Under the pieces are notes generated by a model. The model worked only from the letters and a program-made list of their open reading frames with translations, made no database searches and was not told where the DNA came from. Positions 22,919 to 31,148 of a DNA stretch of 44,758 nucleotides are shown here, piece by piece. The translations under genes and the position numbers were made by a program. The stretch is from NCBI GenBank assembly GCA_003056165.1, contig LSNR01000001.1:1-44758 (forward strand), written 5' to 3'. Positions within the stretch are counted from its first letter, which is position 1. Every line of letters starts with the position of its first letter. Source of the DNA: Parcubacteria group bacterium M6-OD1-3 (GTDB lineage: Bacteria; Patescibacteriota; Minisyncoccia; Moranbacterales; UBA9337).

Positions 22919-24021
22919 TAGTCTTCCATTTTTGGCTTGTCTAGTATTTCTGGCTCGATTGTTCGCTCCCCTTCAGTAATCTTAACTACATCTTTATCTA
23001 TCTTATTAAACTCTTTATAACCATTATTGTAATGATTAACAGTTGTCGCCATACTATTTCCCAATTTTTTATAATAACTATCAAAGGCTGTAATATGTTT
23101 ACCTAATTTTTCGACATTGCTACGAATTTCTTTAGCACCTTCTTCAATCTCCATTGCTCGCAAACCTTGCAAGACTGTTTGTAAGTATGCCAAGAAAGAA
23201 GTTGGGGAAACGATAATGACATGTTTATCACGAAAAGCATATTCAATCATACTACGAGTATCAACGTTTACCGCACCAATTTTATTAACGAGCAAATCAT
23301 AATAAATTGCCTCCGATGGAATAAACATAAAAGCAAATTCCATTGTATTTTTATCCGGCTTAATATATTTGGAAGTTTCATCAATCCTATTCTTCAAATC
23401 CTGTTTAAAGCTTTTTTCTAATTGCTCCCGCTCTCTATCATCATTGCAATTTAAAATCCTTTCGTAATTTTCCAAAGAAAATTTAGAATCAATCGGCACG
23501 ATTTTATCTTTTACAAAAACTACTGCATCTACAATATCGCCATCATCAAAAGCATACTGCATCTCATAAGATCCTGGAGGTAAAACATTTTTTAAAGTAT
23601 CTTCCAAAAAATATTCCCCTAAAACACCTCGCTGTTTTGGATTTTTCAAAATATCCTGAAGATTTTTTAATTGCTCTGAAAAACCGACGACTTGTTTATT
23701 GGTATCTTCCAATTTCGTCAATTTCTCTGTTATACTGGCAATTTGTTTAATGGACTGATTATGCATTTCCTGCATATTTTTTGTACTGGTAATAATATTT
23801 TTCTGTGTAGTTTGATGTGTTTCTGATAATTTACTATCAACAACTTGCCGTAAATCTTTATTTTGTTCAGACAAATTAGAATTTTGCTGAGTCAAAACCG
23901 ACAATCTTTCCATCATCTCCGTTAACTTTTCGCCGTTATCATTTCCTTCCTTTTTATTTATTAAAAGGAAAATAACCACAGCTATTGCCACCAACAAAAT
24001 AATCAAAAGAATTGTCTCCAT
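22918..24021 (-). CDS. rmuC: DNA recombination protein RmuC
   Basis: This 367-residue protein has an N-terminal transmembrane helix (about residues 3-22, ILLIILLVAIAVVIFLLIN), a long coiled-coil region (25-120, many Gln/Leu/Glu heptads) and a PD-(D/E)XK-type nuclease-like RmuC domain. Signature segments: QRGVLGEYFLEDTLKNVLPP, DAVVFVKDKIVPIDSKFSLENY, FAFMFIPSEAIYYDLL and SPTSFLAYLQTVLQG. The conserved PIDSKF carries the active-site Asp/Lys. RmuC limits DNA inversions and replication-associated rearrangements. Its stop overlaps a REP-like palindrome. Confidence 0.92.
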   Translation of the reverse strand: METILLIILLVAIAVVIFLLINKKEGNDNGEKLTEMMERLSVLTQQNSNLSEQNKDLRQVVDSKLSETHQTTQKNIITSTKNMQEMHNQSIKQIASITEKLTKLEDTNKQVVGFSEQLKNLQDILKNPKQRGVLGEYFLEDTLKNVLPPGSYEMQYAFDDGDIVDAVVFVKDKIVPIDSKFSLENYERILNCNDDREREQLEKSFKQDLKNRIDETSKYIKPDKNTMEFAFMFIPSEAIYYDLLVNKIGAVNVDTRSMIEYAFRDKHVIIVSPTSFLAYLQTVLQGLRAMEIEEGAKEIRSNVEKLGKHITAFDSYYKKLGNSMATTVNHYNNGYKEFNKIDKDVVKITEGERTIEPEILDKPKMED

Positions 24022-24054
24022 ATGTTTTTGTTTTTAAAGATTATAAATTAAATT

Positions 24055-25167
24055 TTATTCTAATGTTCTCAACTCTTTGATTAATTTCTTTTGTCGTCTA
24101 CTTATTTTTTTCGGAATGACAACTTTGATTTTTACTAAATGATTTCCTCGTCCAACACCACGAAGGTACGGTACTCCCTTCCCGCGAATTCTAAAGGTTT
24201 CTCCAGATTGCGTTCCAGACGGTATTTTCATCGCCACGACACCATCAATAGTTTCTACATTTATTTTATCACCTAAAATCGCTTGTGTAAAAGAGATTTC
24301 TTCCATAGATAAAATGTCATTTCCCTCTCGAACAAATTTCGGATGAGTCGTTACATGAATATTTACAAACAAATCACCAGCAGGTGCTCCACTCTTTCCG
24401 GCCTCACCTTCTCCCCTAATTGAAATAGTTTGTCCATCATTTATTCCTGCTGGAATATCTACTGAAATATTTTTTTCTTCTTTAATAATTCCTTCACCAG
24501 AACATTTTTCACATTTTTCAGAAAAAACTTTTCCCCTTCCTTGACAGTCAGAGCAAGTCGTCTCTTGTGCAATAGTCCCAAGTACAGTTTGAACAGTTTT
24601 TCTAATCTTTCCAGAACCCTGACAAGTTTTGCAGGTTGTTTCCTTAGTCCCAGGCTTTCCCCCTGTACCATTACACACACTACAACGACTATTTTTATAT
24701 AATTTAATTTCTTTTTTAACTCCGGAAACCATTTCCGCAAATGAAATTTCTATGTCAGTTTGAATATCCGCTCCACCACTTTCTCTTGTTCCACCTCCAA
24801 ACATGTCAGAAAAAACATCTTCCCAACCTCCGGCACCACCACCTTGTTGTTGTGCAAATCCACCAAAATCAAAACCACCAAAACCACCTTGGGAAGAAAA
24901 TCCTTCAAAGCCAGAAAAACCGTCTTGTCCGCCAGCACCACCAGGTTGAGCACCGTCAAAAGTCTGTCCGAATTGATCATATTGCGCTCTCTTTGTTTTA
25001 TCCGATAAAACTTGATAGGCCTCATTTATTTCTTTAAACTTAGCTTCATCCCCACCAGTTTTATCAGGATGATGTTTATGAGCTAATTTTCGATAAGCTT
25101 TTTTTATTTCATCATCAGAAGAATTTTTTTCTACCCCTAAAATTTTATAATAATCCGTCATACTCAA
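24055..25167 (-). CDS. dnaJ: Chaperone protein DnaJ
   Basis: This 370-residue type I (DnaJA) co-chaperone stimulates DnaK ATPase. Domains: J domain (1-70) with HPD at 33-35 ([10 protein letters not shown]), a Gly/Phe-rich linker (about 75-125), four CxxCxGxG zinc motifs ([32 protein letters not shown]; about 155-225) and the C-terminal substrate-binding region ending near [13 protein letters not shown]. All Cys motifs are intact. A CIRCE-type HrcA operator lies at 25214-25240, just upstream, indicating heat-shock control. dnaK and grpE are not adjacent. Confidence 0.95.
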   Translation of the reverse strand: MSMTDYYKILGVEKNSSDDEIKKAYRKLAHKHHPDKTGGDEAKFKEINEAYQVLSDKTKRAQYDQFGQTFDGAQPGGAGGQDGFSGFEGFSSQGGFGGFDFGGFAQQQGGGAGGWEDVFSDMFGGGTRESGGADIQTDIEISFAEMVSGVKKEIKLYKNSRCSVCNGTGGKPGTKETTCKTCQGSGKIRKTVQTVLGTIAQETTCSDCQGRGKVFSEKCEKCSGEGIIKEEKNISVDIPAGINDGQTISIRGEGEAGKSGAPAGDLFVNIHVTTHPKFVREGNDILSMEEISFTQAILGDKINVETIDGVVAMKIPSGTQSGETFRIRGKGVPYLRGVGRGNHLVKIKVVIPKKISRRQKKLIKELRTLE

Positions 25168-25213
25168 AAAAATAGTTAAAATTATATTTTTAATCTACCA
25201 TAAAATAAAAAAA

Positions 25214-25240
25214 TTAGCAATCTATCATCACGAGTGCTAA
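25214..25240 (-). promoter_or_regulatory. CIRCE-like HrcA operator of dnaJ
   Basis: TTAGCAATC (25214-25222), a 9-bp spacer, and GAGTGCTAA (25232-25240). The CIRCE consensus has TTAGCACTC at the first arm, so one base differs; the second arm is exact. It lies 47-73 bp upstream of the dnaJ start. The same inverted repeat may also end transcription of pcm-side reads, since T/A runs flank it. Confidence 0.85.
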
Positions 25241-25262
25241 TTTTATTTTTATCAAATTTAAC

Positions 25263-25892
25263 CTACTGTCCGATAGATTTGTCTACTAAGGGAACAAATG
25301 AAAATCCTGGATACTTCTCTTCATAAAAATCATTTTCACCTCGTTTTTCTAAATAATGTAAACAATTATAGACAGGTATAATCAGTTTTCCTCCAACAGC
25401 CAGTTGATCTTTTAACTTTTGTGGAATTTCTTTGACAGAGGCTGAAACTAGTATCCTGTCATATGGTGCTCTAGCAGAATATCCTTTAATACCATCTATA
25501 TTATAAAATTCAGCAATACCTCTTTTAATAAAATCAAACTTCATCACATTTTTTTTGCCAAAATCACACAATTCATTGATTCTTTCCAGGGCGATTACTT
25601 TGCCTTTTTCACCAACAATATAGGAAAGTAACGCTGTTATCCAGCCTGAACCACTACCAATATCTAAAATTTTATGCCCAGGACGGGGATCTAGAAGTTC
25701 TAACATAATCGCTGTGGTAGCTGGTTGTGAAATTGTTTGGCCATAACCAATTGGTAATGGAATATTAGCATCAGCCTCAAGATACATTTCCGGCAACACA
25801 AACTCCATCCTGTCGATATTCGCAAAGGCCTCAATAATAGCACTAGTTTGTAGATATCCATCTCGCATTAAATCATTGGTTAGCCTATTCAT
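25263..25892 (-). CDS. pcm: Protein-L-isoaspartate O-methyltransferase
   Basis: This 209-residue SAM-dependent methyltransferase repairs isoaspartyl residues in damaged proteins. Family features: LPLPIGYGQTISQPATTAIM-like IPLPIGYGQTISQPATTAIM, motif I HKILDIGSGSGWITALLSY (about residues 73-91), VIALERINEL (motif II), PYDRILVSASVKEIPQKLKDQL and GGKLIIPV. Motif I and the ISQP element are diagnostic. The length is typical. It is upstream of dnaJ with a 96-bp spacer containing the CIRCE site. Confidence 0.9.
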   Translation of the reverse strand: MNRLTNDLMRDGYLQTSAIIEAFANIDRMEFVLPEMYLEADANIPLPIGYGQTISQPATTAIMLELLDPRPGHKILDIGSGSGWITALLSYIVGEKGKVIALERINELCDFGKKNVMKFDFIKRGIAEFYNIDGIKGYSARAPYDRILVSASVKEIPQKLKDQLAVGGKLIIPVYNCLHYLEKRGENDFYEEKYPGFSFVPLVDKSIGQ

Positions 25893-25912
25893 TTTTTACA
25901 ATTCTTAAAAAA

Positions 25913-26356
25913 TTAGATTCCCATTATTTGAATAATAACATCTCTTTTTCTGGCACCGTCAAACTCCACAGCAAAAATACTTTGTCTTTCACCTAGCATC
26001 ATTTTTCCTTTTGTAATTGGTACAGATTCATTAGCACCAAGAATAATTGATTTAGAATGAGAGTGTCCATTACTTCTTCCATCTGACTTTACGCCATTAC
26101 TTCTAAGTTCAAATAAGTCATGTGAGTAATGATCTTCAACTGGGATTAACTTGTATAGAACTCTTGTAAAATCTTGCAATAACATAGCCTCATTATGATT
26201 AATCGCCACACCCATTGTTGTATGTGGACAATAAATTAAAACTTGTCCTTCGCGAATCCCTGATTTATCAATAATATCATTGACCTCATCAGTAATATCC
26301 ATAAACTCAATTTGATCCTTACTCTCTAAGTCAATTCTTTCTTTATATATTTTCAT
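25913..26356 (-). CDS. YjbQ/UPF0047 family protein
   Basis: This 147-residue protein has IREGQVLIYCPHTTMGVAIN, then EDHYSHDLFELRSNGVKSDG, SHSKSIILGANESVPI and MLGERQSIFAVEFDGARKRD, the conserved sequence of the YjbQ family (sometimes annotated secondary thiamine-phosphate synthase enzyme). The His/Asp-rich ends suggest metal or phosphate binding at a trimer interface. Thiamine-pathway activity is known only as a side activity in some members and is not implied here. It lies 20 bp upstream of pcm. Confidence 0.88.
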   Translation of the reverse strand: MKIYKERIDLESKDQIEFMDITDEVNDIIDKSGIREGQVLIYCPHTTMGVAINHNEAMLLQDFTRVLYKLIPVEDHYSHDLFELRSNGVKSDGRSNGHSHSKSIILGANESVPITKGKMMLGERQSIFAVEFDGARKRDVIIQIMGI

Positions 26357-26412
26357 ATTTTTAGTCTAGCTTGACCACCAGTAAAGTGGGCAAATATTTT
26401 TTAAGTTATTAA

Positions 26413-27501
26413 TTATTTTAAATTTTCCAAATCTAGACTTTGACGCAAAGCTTTCGCCGCAACCTCTGGTCGAATCATCGAAATTTCAATACCAGTCTCC
26501 AGTTCAAATCCCGCCCAAGTGGAAGTATGTGGCAATATTTCAATATGCCAATGATAATGTGGGTAATCTTTTCCATCGCAAGGTGAAGTATGAATATAAA
26601 AATTATAAGGAGGATTGTCTATTGTCTTCTTTATTGCCGTTAATGCATTCTTAAAAACCTCCGCTAACTTTATTTTATCATCATTGGTAATTCTTTCAAA
26701 ATAAGGACTATGTTTTTTTGGCATTACCCAAATTTCAAAAGCACTTCGGCTAGAAAATGGACAAAAAGCAATGAAGCTATCATTCTCAAAAACTATTCTC
26801 TTCTTATGGTCACTTTCATATTTAGCCATTGTGCAATAAACGCATTTTTTATTGCTTTTATGATACAATTTGGCTCCTGCAAGTTCTTGTCTAATGTAGG
26901 GAGAGATAACTGGAATAGCAATCAATTGTGAGTGAGGATGAGAAATTGAGGCTCCAGCTTCTTTGCCATAATTGTGAAATATCGTTATAAAATTTACACT
27001 TTTCTTTTTCATTAAATCTAAATATCTATCTTGCAAAGCATCAAAAACTTCCGCCACCTCAACAATTTCCAAGTCCGGCAAATGATTAAAATGATCTCTA
27101 GTAACAATAAGTTCGTGATAGCCAGTGCCAGTCATCGCAAAATATGGACCTTCTTCCAAGGAACGAGGTACTCTACCTCGAGAAAAAGCGGGATATTTAT
27201 TTGGAAAAACTCGCAAAGTCCAATCTCCGTCTTCTTTACGATATATTAAAACATCTTTTTCTTGTCCACTTTTCTCCGGATCACAAAACAAACAATTATC
27301 CGTACTTGTTTCCAAATTATGCGTACTATATTCAACGTTCGCAAAATCTTCCGGGCGCTTTGCTCGCCCAGTCGCTATTACAACCCAATCTCCTGTCACA
27401 ATATCTTGTCTTAATTCTGACTCCGACACTTTTTTCGCTGTAATTGTAGAAGATTTTGTTTTTTTGTTTTTTTGTTTTTTAGAAATTTCTATTTTCATCA
27501 T
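26413..27501 (-). CDS. galT: Galactose-1-phosphate uridylyltransferase
   Basis: This 362-residue HIT-superfamily nucleotidyltransferase exchanges UMP between UDP-glucose and galactose-1-phosphate. Features: SELRQDIVTGDWVVIATGRA (family start; preceded by a Lys-rich tail of about 28 residues), CLFCDP zinc site, the catalytic HPH in SISHPHSQLIAIP (about residues 190-200), KKCVYCTM and HYHWHIEILPH near the C-terminus, and TWAGFELETG. Start codons ATG ATG follow an SD-like AGGAGG immediately, so the second ATG is better spaced. It may work with the GT2 gene upstream in making surface or carrier-linked sugars. Confidence 0.9.
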   Translation of the reverse strand: MMKIEISKKQKNKKTKSSTITAKKVSESELRQDIVTGDWVVIATGRAKRPEDFANVEYSTHNLETSTDNCLFCDPEKSGQEKDVLIYRKEDGDWTLRVFPNKYPAFSRGRVPRSLEEGPYFAMTGTGYHELIVTRDHFNHLPDLEIVEVAEVFDALQDRYLDLMKKKSVNFITIFHNYGKEAGASISHPHSQLIAIPVISPYIRQELAGAKLYHKSNKKCVYCTMAKYESDHKKRIVFENDSFIAFCPFSSRSAFEIWVMPKKHSPYFERITNDDKIKLAEVFKNALTAIKKTIDNPPYNFYIHTSPCDGKDYPHYHWHIEILPHTSTWAGFELETGIEISMIRPEVAAKALRQSLDLENLK

Positions 27502-27537
27502 CCTCCTTTTATTTTTTTATTTTTTTATTCTGTTTTC

Positions 27538-28311
27538 TTATTTTTTCATCTCGCTAACTTTTTTGCTCAACTGATATTTCCCTATTGTCATATTCCAGCG
27601 TGCACTAAACAAATCCTTTAGCGTGCTTATATAGCCACCAATTCCAACCAAACTATCTCCACTATCATTCCACTCGACCGGAACTTCAACAATCTTATAA
27701 TCAAGTTTTCTACCAATAATTAAAATTTCGAAATCAATTCCCCAACGATCAACAGTTGTTCGCGGAATAATATCTTCAACCGCCTTGGCGGTAAAAGCCT
27801 TAAAGCCACACTGCGTATCCTTCATTCCCCAAAGACCTAATGTTGCTTGAATCAAAATATTTCCAAAATCACCTAACAATTCTTTCCACTTTGGCTGATG
27901 TTTCTTAATATTTGTCTCTTCCAAATCCCTAGAACCTATTACGATATCAGCTCCTTTTTCAAACTCCGGAAAAAACCTGTCTAACATCCTAATCGGGGTT
28001 GCTCCATCCATATCCGTAAACAATCTAATTTTTCCTTTTGCTTCCAACAATCCTTCTCTGACAGTATATCCTTTTCCCTTATTTTCTTCTCTATTTAAAA
28101 TACGAATATTTTTAAGTTCTTGCTGATATTTTTTAACCAATTCCGGCGTTTTATCTGTCGGACCATCTAACGCAATTATAATCTCATAACTCTTACCAAT
28201 TTTTTCAAAATACTCTCCAATTGATTTCAAATGTTCTTGCATTTTATCTTTTCTAATCTCCTCATTATATGTAGGTATAATAACAGATACCTCTGGCATT
28301 AAATTTTCCAT
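27538..28311 (-). CDS. GT2-family glycosyltransferase, dolichyl-phosphate glucosyltransferase-like
   Basis: This 257-residue GT-A enzyme shows VSVIIPTYNEEIRKDKMQEH, IIIALDGPTDKTPEL, NKGKGYTVREGLLEAKGKIR, LFTDMDGATPIRMLDRFF (the DxD-type metal site in TDMDG), IVIGSRDLEET, and DTQCGFKAFTAKAV followed by RWGIDFEILIIG. The last segments are typical of Alg5-like enzymes that move glucose or mannose to a polyprenyl-phosphate carrier. There are no strong transmembrane helices, so it is cytoplasmic or peripheral. The product could be a glycosyl carrier for surface glycans. galT follows 36 bp downstream. Confidence 0.87.
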   Translation of the reverse strand: MENLMPEVSVIIPTYNEEIRKDKMQEHLKSIGEYFEKIGKSYEIIIALDGPTDKTPELVKKYQQELKNIRILNREENKGKGYTVREGLLEAKGKIRLFTDMDGATPIRMLDRFFPEFEKGADIVIGSRDLEETNIKKHQPKWKELLGDFGNILIQATLGLWGMKDTQCGFKAFTAKAVEDIIPRTTVDRWGIDFEILIIGRKLDYKIVEVPVEWNDSGDSLVGIGGYISTLKDLFSARWNMTIGKYQLSKKVSEMKK

Positions 28312-28398
28312 ATTTTTTTATTCTATCTTACTTTTAACTTATTAAAAAACCTTCCTAAGTCTTATTTAAATTATACTACTTTTTTAAATATCTGCCAA

Positions 28399-29151
28399 CT
28401 ATTCTTTTTTCCCAACTAAAACAATATTCCAATCATTTATAATTTCACACCTTTCAATCTTAAATCCAGCTTGTTTAAAAAGCTTTCTTAAATCTCGCTT
28501 TGTAAAAGCGTGATGGAATCGTTTAAACTTTTTACCTTCATTGTTGGTAAAATTTATCCAACAATCATTCCAACCCAACTCTCCCGAAAACTCATTCAAG
28601 GGTTCAGTTCTTAAAAATAAAATCTTCTTTAGATTATTATTCCAATTTTTAAAAATATTTTTTCTATATTCCTTTTGCCATAAATTCCAAACTGTAATAA
28701 CAATATGTCCATTTGGTTTTAAGCTTCTATATAATTCTTCAGCTATTTCTAACCTCAATTCTTGACTTGGCAAATGATGAAAAACAGCAATAGAATAAAT
28801 AGTATTGAAACAATTCTCTTTAAATGGTAAACTAGTTTGACTGGATGATATTTTTTGAAAAGAAATTTTTTCTCGAGAATTATCAGTATCTAGATATCCT
28901 TCCCTCGCTAAATTTAATAATTTTTCTGAGACATCTACACCGGCATAATTAATTCTTTTATCAAAAAATAACTCTAGCAAACGCCCATTTCCACAACCAT
29001 AATCTAAAACTTTATCACCATTTTTCGCATAATCTTTAATAAATTCCAAGTTCCCCCAGAAATGTTTTCTAGTTTGGGAAAACTTACCAGAAATCAAATC
29101 ATATCCCTGCTCAGTTTGGTGCAATATTTTTTTAACAATTTTTCGTTTCAT
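28399..29151 (-). CDS. Class I SAM methyltransferase, Trm9/ALKBH8-like
   Basis: This 250-residue methyltransferase has motif I KVLDYGCGNGRLLELF (about residues 48-63). Segments match yeast Trm9: GYDLISGKFSQTRKHFWGN (YdxIaxxFSxTRxxxW), IYSIAVFHHLPSQELRLEIA (SIAVvHHwst.eRR), NGHIVITVWNLWQKEY (aliycWA.eq) and a C-terminal FKRFHHAFTKRDLRKLFKQA, ending in CEIINDWNIVLVGKK (..DNWwvv...). Trm9 methylates cm5U34 to mcm5U in tRNA wobble positions after Elongator. The gene starts 5 bp from, and divergent to, elp3, which supports this function. Without a cognate Trm112, activity is unproved; a general methyltransferase is the alternative. Confidence 0.8.
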   Translation of the reverse strand: MKRKIVKKILHQTEQGYDLISGKFSQTRKHFWGNLEFIKDYAKNGDKVLDYGCGNGRLLELFFDKRINYAGVDVSEKLLNLAREGYLDTDNSREKISFQKISSSQTSLPFKENCFNTIYSIAVFHHLPSQELRLEIAEELYRSLKPNGHIVITVWNLWQKEYRKNIFKNWNNNLKKILFLRTEPLNEFSGELGWNDCWINFTNNEGKKFKRFHHAFTKRDLRKLFKQAGFKIERCEIINDWNIVLVGKKE

Positions 29152-29156
29152 AATTT

Positions 29157-30884
29157 ATGGAAAACATTAATCTTCATCAAAATTTTATAATCGAATCTTT
29201 AAAGTTGGACTTACCTAATTCTAGCAAATTTTTGAATTTTAAGAAACGCTTTTGTAGCCAAAATAAAATACCCCAACCGACTAATGCCGACCTGCGTGAG
29301 CTTTATGAAAAAATGATTACTAAAAGAAAAATTAAACGCAATCCTCAACTAGAAAAAGTAATGCTTTCTCGTGCTATTCGCACTCAATCAGGTGTTGCTG
29401 TTGTTGCTGTATTAACCAAGCCATCATCTTGCCCTGGTAAATGCATTTTTTGTCCGACTGAAAAAGATATGCCCAAAAGTTATTTATCTAATGAACCTGC
29501 TGTAATGCGTGCAATTATGAATAAATTCAACCCTTATCGTCAAGTTCAAGGTCGATTAAAGGCATTGGAACTAAATGGACACTCAACCGAAAAAATTGAG
29601 TTGATTGTAATGGGCGGAACATTTTCATATTTTCCAAGACGCTATCAGCAATGGTTTATTAAGGAATGCTTTCGTGCTTGCAATGACTATCCTAAAAAAC
29701 AAAAAATAAATATTAAAAAAGATGCAGATTTATTGTATCATGAGCAAAAACGAAATGAACTAATAAAACATCGCGTTGTTGGGTTAACATTAGAAACTCG
29801 CCCTGATTATATTGACGATAAAGAAATTTTAAATTTTCGTCAACTTGGATGCACCCGCGTAGAAATTGGCGTGCAATCAATTTTTGATGATATTCTAAAA
29901 TTAAATAATCGCGGACATTTAATATCTGAAACTATTCGTGCTACAAAATTATTAAAAAATGCCGGATTTAAAATTAACTATCATATGATGCCCGGACTTT
30001 ATGGAAGCTCACCCGCTAAAGACTTCAAAATGTTCAAAGAATTATTTTCCAATTCTGATTTTCAGCCAGATATGTTAAAAATTTATCCAACAATAGTTAT
30101 TAAAAATTCAAAATTATACAAATTATGGAAAAATGGAGAATATAAAGCGATGACTGACAAGCAATTTGAAAAATTAATTATCAAAATCAAAAATGAAGTA
30201 ATTCCTCCCTATACTCGTATTCAAAGATTAGTGCGAGATGTTCCACTTCCTTCTATCGAAGCGGGACCAAAAATTTCTAATCTCCGCCAACTAGTTGCTG
30301 AAAAAGCTAGTTGCAAATGCATTCGCTGTCGGGAAATAAAAGGTGAATATAACCAAGTGAAGCAACGAGGAGGTCGCTCCTCAAGGAGGAGCGAGGCAAA
30401 GCCGAGCGACGGAAGAGGTGCGACCTCGTTGTTGCGATATAATACACCTACGCAAAAACAAATTACTCAAAAAAACAACGCTTTATCCCTCAACCGCATC
30501 AACTACCCTGCTTCCGATGGCAAGGAAATTTTTTTACAATTTATTGATAATAAAAATAGACTTTATGCACTACTCCGCTTAAGAATAAATCCTAAAAAAC
30601 TAAAAAATTCTAACCTAAAAATTTATCCAGCAATTATTCGCGAACTTCATACCTACGGCAAACTCGCGCCCGTCGGCAAGCAAGATGTAAAATCTCCGCA
30701 ACATATTGGCTTTGGAAAAAAACTTATTAAAGAAGCAGAAAAAATCTCCAGAGAAGAATTAACTAAACTTGATATCCCTAAAAACCAACAATCTCTTGCT
30801 ATCATCTCCGGCATCGGCGTCCGCGCTTACTATCGCAAACTTGGTTATCGATTGCAAGGGACTTATATGGTGAAGAGGATTTAA
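29157..30884 (+). CDS. elp3: Elp3-family radical SAM / GNAT tRNA-uridine modification protein with an in-frame GC-rich insert
   Basis: This 575-residue Elp3-like enzyme would install cm5 or related groups on U34 of tRNA. It has a radical SAM domain (about 80-370; cluster motif SCPGKCIFCPTEKDMPKSYL, then MGGTFSYFPRRYQ, GLTLETRPDYI, TRVEIGVQSIFDDIL, KINYHMMPGLYGS) and a GNAT acetyltransferase domain (about 390-575; PASDGKEIFLQF, IRELHTYGKLAPVG, QHIGFGKKLIKEAEKISRE, AYYRKLGYRLQGTYMVKRI). Between them an Arg/Ser-rich stretch of about 25 residues is written by a GC-rich palindromic element (30362-30435). Start codons of this gene and the Trm9-like gene are 5 bp apart, so each promoter must lie in the other gene. 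Full-length and likely functional. Confidence 0.9.
   Translation: MENINLHQNFIIESLKLDLPNSSKFLNFKKRFCSQNKIPQPTNADLRELYEKMITKRKIKRNPQLEKVMLSRAIRTQSGVAVVAVLTKPSSCPGKCIFCPTEKDMPKSYLSNEPAVMRAIMNKFNPYRQVQGRLKALELNGHSTEKIELIVMGGTFSYFPRRYQQWFIKECFRACNDYPKKQKINIKKDADLLYHEQKRNELIKHRVVGLTLETRPDYIDDKEILNFRQLGCTRVEIGVQSIFDDILKLNNRGHLISETIRATKLLKNAGFKINYHMMPGLYGSSPAKDFKMFKELFSNSDFQPDMLKIYPTIVIKNSKLYKLWKNGEYKAMTDKQFEKLIIKIKNEVIPPYTRIQRLVRDVPLPSIEAGPKISNLRQLVAEKASCKCIRCREIKGEYNQVKQRGGRSSRRSEAKPSDGRGATSLLRYNTPTQKQITQKNNALSLNRINYPASDGKEIFLQFIDNKNRLYALLRLRINPKKLKNSNLKIYPAIIRELHTYGKLAPVGKQDVKSPQHIGFGKKLIKEAEKISREELTKLDIPKNQQSLAIISGIGVRAYYRKLGYRLQGTYMVKRI
30362..30435. repeat. GC-rich branched palindromic insert inside elp3
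   Basis: About 74 bp far richer in G/C than the surrounding gene. Outer arms 30362-30377 and 30420-30435 pair with two mismatches (GAGGTCGC with GCGACCTC is exact). Inside are a 7-bp hairpin (GCTCCTC, AAG, GAGGAGC) and a GGC/GCC hairpin around AAA. It is translated in frame. The design resembles palindromic inserts known in Rickettsia proteins. Confidence 0.75.
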
Positions 30885-31148
30885 CTCCCATCTCTAGAGA
30901 TTTATTCCACAACAGGCTAAAGAAATCACTACTGATATACTTGTCATATAATGATTTGCAAAAAATTAACTAGCAAGATTATCTACTAATTACTCACAAC
31001 AAATGAATCATACTTATATTGACAACATTATAAATACACCAAAAAAATTAAAACTATAACTTATTCCCTTTAATAGTTTTTGTTTTTTTGTTATAATCAA
31101 ATTAGAAGAATAGCAATAAATAATTTTTGCTTTTTTATAATTTTGATT
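30885..31148. other. Intergenic region between elp3 and the PP2C-like gene
   Basis: This 264-bp AT-rich spacer has TATAAT at 31092-31097, which could serve the gene at 31149, but its -35 partner is weak. Otherwise nothing is seen. Confidence 0.4.

Noticed and set aside
24459-25037. Antisense frames across dnaJ and similar ones across clpC, galT and eno
   Set aside because: They lie on the opposite strand or in other frames of strongly conserved genes, lack starts with context, and have low-complexity compositions.
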